A model generated the notes under the pieces. The model was not told where the DNA came from and did no database searches. It saw only the letters and a list, made by a program, of their open reading frames with translations. A DNA stretch of 64,000 nucleotides from Massarina eburnea CBS 473.64. Lineage: Eukaryota; Ascomycota; Dothideomycetes; Pleosporales; Massarinaceae. Made by a program: the position numbers and the translations under genes. Position 1 is the first letter of the stretch. Every line of letters starts with the position of its first letter. This document shows, piece after piece, positions 54,964 through 64,000 of this stretch. The DNA lies in assembly GCA_010093635.1 (NCBI GenBank), contig MU006788.1, positions 278,120-342,119 of the forward strand, written 5' to 3'.

Positions 54964-56124
54964 ATGAAGTACTCCATCGTCCTTCCGTTCCTCGCGGTGA
55001 CAGTCCTCGCGGTGCCTCTCGTAGAGCGCCAGGCGGCCTGCAATGTCCCGACGACCTTTCCGTCGACGGCCAACGCTAAGCTGCCCAACCCGTTCAAGTT
55101 CTTCAGCGGCGCAGACGTCAAGACCAAAGCCGATTTTGAGTGCAAGAACAAGGAGGTCAATGCTGCGCTTCAGGCTCAGGAGCTTGGTACCTTCCCCACG
55201 ACGGCAAAGACAACTGCCACCTACTCTGGTGGAACCCTTTCCATCAGTGTCTCCGACAACGGAAAGACTGCTTCGTTCAGCGTCTCCATCAAGGGTGCTA
55301 GCGGTGCCAACTCGCCCGCCATCATCGCCTACGCTGCTCCGTCTATCCCTGTCCCCGCCGGTGTCGCCACCATCACCTTCAACAACGACCAGATCGGTGC
55401 TCAGCAAGGCCAGAGCTCTCGTGGCCAGGGCAAGTTTTTCGACGTCTACGGCTCTGGCCATAGCGCTGGTGCTTTGACTGCATGGGCATGGGGAGTCGAC
55501 CGTGTGATTGACGCCCTCGAGGCCACGACGGGCCATAATATCGATCCCAAGAAGCTCGGTGTCACTGGATGCTCCAGGAACGGCAAAGGTGCTTTTGTCG
55601 CCGCTGCCCTCGTCAGCCGTATTGCTCTCGGTATCCCACAAGAGTCCGGATCCGGTGGCGCGGCCTGCTGGCGTATCTCCGACTCGGAGAAGGCGGCGGG
55701 CAAGAACATTCAGACGTCCGGCCAGATTATCGGCGAGAACGTCTGGTTCTCCAAGAACTTCAACACCTTCGCCACCAAGTCAACTACATTGGCGACCGAC
55801 CACCATCAGCTTGCCGGCCTCGTTGCGCCGCGTGGTCTCATCGTCATCGAAAACGAGATTGACTGGCTCGGACCGGTATCGACGACTGCTTGCCAGAAAG
55901 CGGGTCGTCTCATCTACAAGGCCCTTGGTGTCCCCGATAACATGGGGTTCACCGGCGCCGGTTCCCACAATCACTGCCAGTTCCCGAGCAACCAGCAGGC
56001 GGATCTTACGGCGTTTATTAACAAGTTCTTGAAGGGTGGATCGGACAGCACGGCGAACATTGAGAAGGGGCCTACTGCCAATGTCGATTCGTACATTGAT
56101 TGGACTGCGCCTACGCTCACTTAG
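54964..56124 (+). CDS. Secreted 4-O-methyl-glucuronoyl methylesterase (CE15)
   Basis: Single-exon 386-aa protein. The start MKYSIVLPFLAVTVLAVP at 54964 gives a clean signal peptide; an in-frame ATG five codons earlier is less likely. The alpha/beta-hydrolase body has the CE15 nucleophile motif GCSRNGKG (Ser about 204), the acidic block IPQESGSGGAACWR, and the His region SHNHCQF at about 334-340. Conserved Cys residues are available for disulfides. CE15 enzymes cut the ester between glucuronic acid of xylan and lignin alcohols, so they loosen plant cell walls. There is no carbohydrate-binding module. The coding sequence uses many C-ending codons, as is common for highly expressed secreted fungal enzymes. 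Confidence 0.96.
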   Translation: MKYSIVLPFLAVTVLAVPLVERQAACNVPTTFPSTANAKLPNPFKFFSGADVKTKADFECKNKEVNAALQAQELGTFPTTAKTTATYSGGTLSISVSDNGKTASFSVSIKGASGANSPAIIAYAAPSIPVPAGVATITFNNDQIGAQQGQSSRGQGKFFDVYGSGHSAGALTAWAWGVDRVIDALEATTGHNIDPKKLGVTGCSRNGKGAFVAAALVSRIALGIPQESGSGGAACWRISDSEKAAGKNIQTSGQIIGENVWFSKNFNTFATKSTTLATDHHQLAGLVAPRGLIVIENEIDWLGPVSTTACQKAGRLIYKALGVPDNMGFTGAGSHNHCQFPSNQQADLTAFINKFLKGGSDSTANIEKGPTANVDSYIDWTAPTLT

Positions 56125-57246
56125 AGGGGTAAATGGGGATTGGAGGGGCTTCGCTTCCTGTATCTAGCGCTCACTTGTAGTTTGTAGGCGATGTAAATAA
56201 GAATGCTTGTGAATGTGAAAAGTTCCGGGTGCCAATAAGAACTGGGTGAAAGCGCGTTCATCGTAATTTAGGAATTCTGGAGAAAAACGGGAGATGGGAG
56301 ACGGCCATGTCGTGGGCTGGCGGCGTGGGACGGAAAGAAAGTGCAGTAGTGAAGCTGGGCGGGAGGGAAGAAGCATCGCAGAAGAAGCGTCTCCGGATGA
56401 CAGACACAGATCCTTCACAGCTCACATGAGTACGCGTAAGGCGCGTTAGAGAGCAGACCTAGCAGGATGGCACGAGCGTGGAGCGAAAGAGGTGTCATCC
56501 ATTTCCCCACCAGATTGGCTTGTTGGCCGTGTCGTGCATCGCCGGGGGTCCGAAAACGGGCCAAGGTCGTTCGCGCTAGAACACGTCCTCCATCGATCTC
56601 TCTGCCTCCCGCCTCTGCTGCGATTCCGCGCTCCAGATAGAACAATAGCAGGCGCTGGTCGCAGCCCTCGAGACGCAGAGTGCGCCGCCGGTCATGTGAC
56701 GGGTGCGATTAATAAGACGACGCCCAAACGGGACTAGCGCGAGGCTACTGCTCCACCCAGCGCGGCCTTCACTCACAACGCCCAGCGCCCTCACAGAGTT
56801 CTCGCCAACCTCTGGAACCGCATCCCGATATCACAGAGCTTCCCACCCGCATCTTAAGTCCGCCCGCATCACGCTATACAGTGCGCGTAGTGCCGCCACC
56901 AAACACTTTTACGCGCGCCTGTGTCTTCCCGCCGGCCCACGCTGATTTTGCAGCCGCGCCCCCCCCCCAGCAGCGTGCCTCCCCTTCGCGACATCACCAC
57001 GGCGCACCCCCGGCTGTTCCCCATCAGCCTCATCGTCCGAGGGCCCTCCGCCAGCACCACCCCGCGAGATAATGTCATAGCAGCCGCCTGCGCGCGCCCC
57101 CGATCCCCACAACAGTCGTTTCCCCTTGCCTCTCACCCGCGCGTTGGGTAGCCGCCTGCACCGCGCGCGCCGCGTAGCAGTTGTCATATCGCGCGGAGTC
57201 GCGACAGGACCGTCCCCTAGCCACCACACACACCCTCACGCCCGTC
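56125..57246. other. Spacer upstream of the remodeller gene
   Basis: 1.1 kb, visibly GC-rich near its right end, with a C10 run around 56960. Open frames here have no domain support. Likely promoter and leader of the SNF2-type gene. Confidence 0.5.
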
Positions 57247-60200
57247 ATGGCCTCTGTACAGGCCGCACCCGGCGGTCTCGGCGCCGGCCAGCTGCCTGGC
57301 GGTCTGACCAAGGAGATGTTGCAGAAGACCTATCTTGTATGTACATGTCACCGTGTTGTTCATCACCACCACCACCACCACCACCAACCCCCCTCCATTG
57401 TGCCCCCGCGTCGCGAATTGAACGCGCGCCATGCTGACAATGGCATAGAAATACAACCAGATGCGAGCGCAGGGCGTCCCCGAGACCGACCCCGAGTTCA
57501 TACAGGCGCGCAACCTGCTCCAGGCCGTCCAGAAGCAGAACATCGCGCGTCAGAAACAGGCCCAGATGCAACAGCAGATGATGCAGCAGCGCCAGCAAAG
57601 CCAAGACCAGTCACACATGCAGCACAACGGCGCCGTCGCCGCCATGTCTAATGGCCACCAACCGTCTACGTCCATGGACGGGCAGTCGCATGTCACACAA
57701 GCCGCGAATGCCTCCGGTCCTGTACCCGCAACAGCTGGACATGCGTCCTCCAGTGACGGCCAGACTCCCACCTCCGCGACCGGCACCGTCCCTTCGGCCT
57801 TCACGCCCGACCAGCTCGTTCTTCTCAAGAAGCAGATTGCCGCTTTCAAGCATCTTAGCAAAGGACTTCCGCTGCCCGCTAATATGCAGCAGCAGCTCTA
57901 TGCTACGCAGCAGGCGAGGAAGCCCCAGAATGTCTCTGAAGCTGTCTCCGCCGCCAGCAACGCGCTCGATAAAGTCTCCCAAAGCGCCACCCGAGCGTCC
58001 AGCATGACCGCGAACGCCGGCGTCAAACCTGTGAATGTCACCGTCAAGTACAACCCGGACAAGTTCTACAACCCCTGGGACTCGCGTTTCGTGCCCGACG
58101 TCAACTACATCTCTCATACCTATCGCTCTCAGCGCCCGTATGTCTCCTCGGTCATGCCTTTGGGCGTCGACATGGATGACGTCCGGTCGCAGATGGGCTT
58201 GATCAAGGATGCACGGGAAAAGGAAGCGCGTGAGGTCATCCTCTACAACCGCCTGACTTCGAGGAAGGCCGAGTTGGAGAAAATCAGCGCCAACATTGGA
58301 TCCTGGGATACCAGCCGGACCGACATCCCCGAGGATGATGGAAAAGTGAAGCTTTCCCTGATCATCGAGCAGAAGATGCTTAACCTGCTGCCGAAGCAGC
58401 GCCTGCTCCGTAAACAGATCGGTCGGGAGATGATTCATGCCGACAACCTCGCCATGACCGCGAACCGAACCATCTATCGACGACTCAAGAAACAATCACT
58501 GCGCGAAGCACGTCTCACAGAGAAGCTGGAGAAGCAGCAGCGCGATGCTCGGGAGACGAAGGAGAAGAAGAAGCATCACGACTTCATCGAGGCCATCCGC
58601 AAACACCGCCACGAGCTCACAGAAGCCAGCATGGGACAGCGACAGCGGCTGCAGAAACTGGGTCGCACCATGATCTCGACCCACCAGAACATCGAGAAGG
58701 AAGAGCAGAAGCGCGTCGAGCGTACCGCCAAGCAGCGTCTGCAGGCGCTCAAGGCCAACGACGAAGAGACATACCTCAAGCTTTTGGGCCAGGCCAAGGA
58801 TACCCGTATCACCCATCTTCTCAAGCAGACCGATGGTTTCTTGAAGCAGCTGTCCGCATCTGTCAAGGCTCAACAGCGGAACCACTCCGGGTACAAGAGC
58901 GTCGAGCCCGAAGAACCCGAGACCGAGCAAGAGAGCGACTTGGACTCCGAAGGAGAAGCACGCCCCGGCAAGAAGCGCACCGACTACTACGAGATTGCGC
59001 ATCGTATCAAGGAGCCGGTCGTTGCTCAGGCGTCTTGTCTCGTTGGCGGTACACTCAAGGAATATCAGGTCAAGGGTTTGCAGTGGATGATATCCCTGTA
59101 TAACAACAACCTCAACGGTATCCTGGCTGACGAGATGGGTCTTGGCAAGACTATCCAGACCATCAGTTTGATTACATACCTCATCGAGAAGAAGCAACAG
59201 CCGGGTCCGTATCTTGTTGTTGTGCCACTCAGCACCCTTACCAATTGGCACAATGAGTTCGACAAGTGGGCGCCTAGCGTCACGAAGATCGTCTACAAGG
59301 GTCCTCCGAACGCCCGAAAGCAGCACCAGCAGCAGATCCGATGGGGTCAATTCCAGGTCCTCCTCACCACATACGAGTTCATCATCAAGGATAGGCCAGT
59401 CCTAAGCAAGATCAAGTGGCTACACATGATTGTCGACGAGGGTCACCGTATGAAGAACCAGAACTCCAAGCTCAGCAGCACCATTACGCAATACTACACG
59501 ACACGCTTCCGATTGATCCTTACGGGAACCCCACTGCAGAACAATCTTACCGAGTTGTGGGCTATGCTAAACTTTGTCTTGCCGACCATCTTCAAGTCGG
59601 TCAAGTCTTTCGACGAGTGGTTCAATACGCCTTTTGCTAATACTGGTGGACAAGACAAGATGGAGCTCACCGAAGAAGAGCAGTTGCTCGTCATTCGTCG
59701 CCTTCATAAGGTTCTTCGTCCCTTCTTGCTCCGTCGTCTGAAGAAGGACGTGGAGAAGGATTTGCCTGACAAGACTGAGCGAGTCATCAAGTGCAGCTTC
59801 TCTGCCCTCCAGGCGAAGTTGTACAAGCAGCTTGTCACACACAACAGGCTTATGGTGAGCGATGGCAAGGGTGGCAAGACGGGTATGCGAGGTCTTAGCA
59901 ATATGCTTATGCAGCTGCGCAAGCTTTGCAACCACCCTTTCGTGTTCGAGGAAGTTGAAGACCAGATGAACCCCAGCAGGCTTTCCAACGATCTTCTCTG
60001 GCGAACAGCTGGAAAGTTCGAGTTGCTCGACAGGGTCTTGCCCAAGTTCCAGAAGACTGGCCATCGCGTCTTGATGTTCTTCCAGATGACGCAAATCATG
60101 AACATCATGGAGGACTATCTTCGATACAAGGGCATGCAGTATCTACGCCTAGACGGCTCAACCAAGGCTGACGACCGTTCGGACCTGCTACGGCTCTTCA

Positions 60201-61564
60201 ATGCGCCCGACTCGCCCTACTTCTGCTTCCTTCTCTCGACACGTGCTGGTGGTCTAGGTCTCAACCTGCAGACTGCGGATACCGTCATCATTTACGACTC
60301 TGACTGGAATCCTCACCAGGATTTACAAGCCCAGGATCGTGCCCATCGTATCGGTCAGAAGAACGAGGTTCGCATTCTTCGTCTCATTACCAGCAACTCG
60401 GTCGAGGAGAAGATCCTCGAGCGCGCCAACTACAAGCTCGACATGGATGGCAAGGTTATTCAAGCTGGTAAATTCGATAACAAGTCTACCAACGAAGAGC
60501 GAGAAGCCATGTTGCGAATCATGTTGGAATCCGCCGAGGCTGCCGAAAGCCTGGAACAGGAAGAGATGGACGATGACGACCTCAACACCATCATGATGCG
60601 AAACGAGAATGAGTTCAAGGTCTTCCAGGAGATGGACAGGCGGCGCATGACAGATGACGAATTCGGCCCTGACAAGAAGTACACACGTCTCCTCATGGAG
60701 AGCGAACTTCCCGACATCTACCTCAGTGAAGACGTACCCGTGGTTGAGGAGGTCGCAGTGACCAACATCGGCCGAGGTGCTCGTGAGCGCACACGCGTCA
60801 AGTACGACGATGGCCTTACAGAAGAACAGTGGCTCGAGGCTGTGGACAACGACGATGATACCATCGAGGCCGCCATTGCCCGCAAGGAAGCCAAGGTCGC
60901 CAAGCGGAAGGGCAAGCCATCTCGGGGTGGCGAAGATATTGGTGACTCGCCTGTACCCTCACGCGAGAGCTCAGAAGAACCGCTACCCAAGAAACGTGGC
61001 CGGAAACCAAAGATCGAGAAACGCAAGGCAGACGAGGCATCCTTGGACGGCGATCCAGCACCCCGGAAGCGTGGCCGTCCCGCCCCGAATAAGGTGCTGG
61101 ACACGCTTACGCAGGAACATCGCGTAGTGCTGCAGAAGATTGTCAATGAAGTCTACGAAGCCTTCAATGACTTGCAAGTAATGATGGACGACGGCTCGCC
61201 CCGCGATATCATCGACCCTTTTATTGACCTCCCCGACAAATACGCATATCCCGACTACTATCAGCTAATCAAGAGCCCGATCAGCATGAACATGATCAAG
61301 AGGAGGATCAACCGGAAAGAGTACCAGTCGCTGAGGCAATTCCGTCAAGATGTTGCTTTACTCTGCAACAATTGTCGCACGTACAACGACGACTCTAGTT
61401 GGCTCTTCGGGGATGCCAATATGATCGAGCAGACATGTTCGGATAAGCTGAAGGAAGCTACGGAAGCGTATCCCGAGTGGCAGGACTATGACGATGCGAG
61501 CTCGGTGAATGGGGGGATCAGTACTGCAATGGCGAGTGCAGTCGGTACGCCTAGGGCTGTCTGA
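57247..61564 (+). CDS. STH1: SWI/SNF- or RSC-type chromatin remodelling ATPase with bromodomain
   Basis: Model of 1401 aa: exon 1 57247-57336 and exon 2 57449-61564 (112-nt intron containing a CAC repeat, phase 0). A Gln-rich N-terminus (KYNQMRAQGVPETDPEFIQ, then many Gln) precedes an Arg/Lys-rich HSA-like helix (about 330-400). The ATPase has ADEMGLGKTIQT (about 590) and box II VDEGHRMKN (about 691), later STRAGGLGLNLQTAD and QDRAHRIGQK. An SnAC-like region follows, then two AT-hook cores (KKRGRKPK and RKRGRPAP, about 1210-1245). A bromodomain ends the protein (YAYPDYYQLIKSPISM; about 1250-1375). It slides or evicts nucleosomes. Snf2 versus Sth1 orthology cannot be settled from this window alone. 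Confidence 0.95.
57361..57386. repeat. (CAC)n trinucleotide run in intron 1 of the remodeller gene
   Basis: CATCACCACCACCACCACCA pattern, non-coding under the spliced model. Confidence 0.8.
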
Positions 61565-62506
61565 GCATGATGTATGTATATCTTATCAAATTCTCGCGTC
61601 GGTGCCTTATTCTGACTTGATGCAGAGAAATACCCTATAGACTTGTTCCGGTGACACTGCATGTCTTTTTTAGCGCAGGCGATCGGTTTTGGACCACGGT
61701 CGAAACAACCACACTATCGGTCCCTTCTTCACAGTGTCTTTTTTCCACACGTGTATAATGTATTGGCGTTCTTCATTTCTCTCACGTCATCGGCGGGAGT
61801 GGTACATTGCTTCGGGCGCAACGGGTGAGGTGTTCAAGACACAAATTCCGGCTACGAATGACAGGTGGATGGACAGAAATGCATAGGAATGCGGGGACTG
61901 CGCTTGGAGAACCTTTTCTTGAGTACTACTCCCTTTATTCTAGCATCTTTGCGAGGTGTTTCCCCACGCTGCTGCTTACTAGCCTCACTTGTACTTGCGT
62001 ACGCATGAGCTGAGGTAGACTTGTGAATGCATAGTGATCTTTATCGTCGTTCTTGTGTAGTGTGAGTGGGCATGAGTGGGTGCGTGGGAATCATGAGGCG
62101 GTTCATGATTAGGGTGTATGGTACATGTCATTGGCGACCGAGAAAGCGTTGCGCTGAACAGCACTGGTGTAGTGAATGCAAGTATACGTATAAAGCGATT
62201 GTTGAGGGGGACAATATGCAAGGCGTATGTGCGTAGTAATGATATAAGTAATGATGTAGGCAAGGGGAAGGAGTGGGGGGCAGCACGAGGCAAAGAATCA
62301 AAGAAATACCACAGTGCATTGCACTATTCTCTCTATTATTGTGTTGCAGCCCCTAGCGCTATCAAGGCTAGCAGGAAGATGCTGGAGATGAGAGCTTTTT
62401 TGGATTTGAGCTTGTTGGTGATTTTTAATACCATGTTGAGGCTATGAAGAAATCGGAAACGGCAATTTCATTTTATTCCATCACTGGTAGCCTCTGTGCC
62501 AACCTG
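61565..62506. other. Convergent spacer, remodeller gene / HIS6
   Basis: About 0.94 kb between two stop codons; no gene supported. Confidence 0.5.
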
Positions 62507-63420
62507 TCACTGTTTACTATTCCACTTGACACAATCCTCGAATTTGACACCCGTGCCGCCAAAAACATCCAGCGCACTTCCGATGGTAAGATCCACCTTG
62601 CCCTTGCTAAGCTTCTTCACCAGTTCCAAATCTTCGATGGACCGTCCCCCACCCGCATACGTGACAGGTATGCTGCACCATTCTGCTAGCTTGCTGACAA
62701 GCTCGTGATCGATACCACGTTGTAGACCCTCGACGTCGGCGGCGTGAATGAGGAACTCGGAGCAGTGCGGCTCGAGGAGGGATATAGACTCTGTATGCCG
62801 TTAATTTGGGGGTGTTGGGGGAGACTTTGAAGAGGGTGTGTACCTTGATTGAGTTCGAAGTCGGTGATAGTCTGCCACTTGTTCGTCGCTACGAACCACT
62901 TGTCATCCTTCCTGCGACAGGAAAGATCAATGACCAGCTTCTCTTTATCGTTGTCCAGGGTTTTGAGCACGGCTTTCAATCGGTCCATGGAGAACTTTGA
63001 ATCGGGAAAGAGGTACGAGGTAATAATAATCTACTGATATTTCACTCAGCCACCTATCCCAAAAATCACATTCTCTCTTTTTATCTTAACAGTCATCATC
63101 CCCCCTTCTCGACTCACCTTCTCAGCCCCCCTCTCAATCCACGTCCTCGCGTTCCCCTCCGTAATCCCCCCACCAACCTGCATACCACCCTTCCACGCAC
63201 CCAATGCCTCCATCGCTGCCTCATCATTGCCCGGGCCTAGCATAATCACATGCGCGCCTGCCAATGCATGTTTCCTGTACAGGTCGGCATAGTATGCGGA
63301 GGGGTGCTCGGAGGTCCAATTCGTCTTGAGCGAGGCATCTGAGGTCGTAGAGAGCGTGCCACCGACAATTTGCTTGACACTGCCAGCATGCAGATCAATA
63401 CAGGGGCGGAATCGTGTCAT
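62507..63420 (-). CDS. HIS6: ProFAR isomerase (histidine biosynthesis)
   Basis: Model of 257 aa in three exons: 63420-63118, 63030-62844 and 62790-62507. Introns are 87 and 53 nt; phases 0 and 1 fit. The (beta/alpha)8 barrel begins RFRPCIDLHAGSVKQIVGG and shows GMQVGGGIT, SYLFPDSKFSMDRL, KLVIDLSCRR, EFLIHAADVEGLQ, TYAGGGRSIEDLELV and LTIGSALDVFGG. It converts ProFAR to PRFAR, the fourth step of histidine biosynthesis, in the cytosol. Length agrees with yeast His6 (261). The gene is divergent from the FAF1-like gene, with 157 bp between start codons. Confidence 0.96.
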
Positions 63421-63577
63421 TTTGGGCAGAGTCGGTGGTGTAGGTGGGAAAATGGTGTTGGTGTTGTCGATGGGGTGGGGGAGGGGTGAGGTGAGCTTGG
63501 CGAAATCTTGGCGCGTGGACTTTTTTTGGTACTTGGATGGCGGAGATGGAGCCGGAGCTTTCTACAACCCCAACGCA

Positions 63578-64000
63578 ATGTCTACTACAATGGCGCCTAA
63601 ATTGGGAAAACGAAAGCGCGTCACACGAGAAGAGCTAGAGCGCTCACGATCGCCATCACCCTCAGCATCGGAGTCGGATTCGGAACATTCGGACGGCGAG
63701 GATGTAGAAGCGCTCTTCCGCAAAGCTTTCGAGGCCAAGTTCAAACCACTAGACATTGAGCCCGTGCAGAAGAAGGTCAAGGAAGAAGAAAGTGAGGACG
63801 AGGAAGAGGAAGAGCTGGAAGAAGACTCGGATTGGTCGGGCATAAGTTCTGAAGACGAGGAGGGAAAGGTGGAAGTCTTCGACTATGCAACGGATTCGCG
63901 GCAGCTGAGCGATAAAGCCTCGAAAGCGGAGATGCGAGCATTCATGGTACGCCTTTGCTACCTTCAACACGGTCAAAACCCGCATATCTAACCCTCCACA
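63578..64000 (+). CDS. FAF1: FAF1-like 40S ribosome assembly protein (5' part only)
   Basis: Only the first exon (63578-63946, 123 codons) and part of an intron (GTACGC donor) are in the window. It starts MSTTMAPKLGKRKRVTREEL; an ATG at 63590 giving MAPKLGKRKR is an equal choice. A Ser/acid-rich stretch, EALFRKAFEAKFKPL, a long Glu run and SDWSGISSEDEEGKVEVFDY follow. LGKRKR start, 'FR..FEA.F.P' and 'W.GIS' are the pattern of fungal Faf1, a nucleolar factor for pre-rRNA processing and 40S assembly. Orthology is likely but the C-terminus is not visible. Confidence 0.7.

Noticed and set aside
54922..55641. 239-codon minus-strand frame opposite the CE15 gene
   Set aside because: Shadow of a GC-biased, conserved esterase gene.
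57611..59350. Two long minus-strand frames (294 and 284 codons) opposite the remodeller gene
   Set aside because: Antisense shadows of conserved coding sequence, Leu/Val-rich with no family likeness.
1..64000. CRISPR arrays, insertion sequences, operons and viral genes
   Set aside because: None seen; gene structures are eukaryotic throughout and no reverse transcriptase, transposase or capsid-like frame was found.

Overview
The window is nuclear DNA of a filamentous ascomycete (Pezizomycotina; a Dothideomycete is my best guess, from overall protein flavour only). Support comes from many 45-90 nt GT-AG introns with CTAAC/CTGAC-like branch sites, one-gene transcription units on both strands, and fungal protein types such as Zn2Cys6 regulators, HPP proteins, CE15 and GH131. 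There are no prokaryotic features and no CRISPR. Gene structures were built by hand by matching splice phase, so protein lengths refer to spliced models.

Left end (1-13.3 kb): five minus-strand genes encode a family I do not recognise (six domain copies). Each has an 'LP' start, a mixed globular stretch, a helix with a YYF/YYW/KYF signature, and usually a disordered linker plus a C-terminal coiled coil. A membrane-anchored phospholipase D-like gene sits inside the array. Spacers are gene-free and look AT-rich.

Middle (14.5-38 kb): gene-dense housekeeping DNA. It holds a SET-domain methyltransferase, mitochondrial uL5, a CYLD-like ubiquitin protease ending in a CaaX box, V-ATPase subunit f, ELP3, the GID/CTLH ligase subunit FYV10, BMT5, LSC1, ARB1, RAD16 and an HPP membrane protein. 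A 200-N gap (16058-16257) is flanked by copies of a 99-bp unit that repeats the end of the uL5 gene.

Right-middle (38.7-56 kb): accessory DNA. It has a secreted Lys/Pro-rich protein of uncertain fold, a Zn2Cys6 regulator + phytanoyl-CoA dioxygenase-like + MFS transporter group (possible small catabolic or metabolite cluster), a membrane kinase-like protein, GH131 glucanase, an SDR and a CE15 glucuronoyl esterase. GH131 and CE15 suggest a plant-cell-wall-degrading lifestyle. At 51.1-51.25 kb lies a tRNA-Gly(GCC) gene that appears to carry both a 9-nt canonical anticodon-loop intron and a separate 50-nt insertion in the T arm with every hallmark of a spliceosomal intron. This is the most unusual single object in the window.

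Right end (57-64 kb): the SNF2/STH1 remodeller ATPase with bromodomain, HIS6, and the 5' exon of a FAF1-like 40S assembly factor running off the window.
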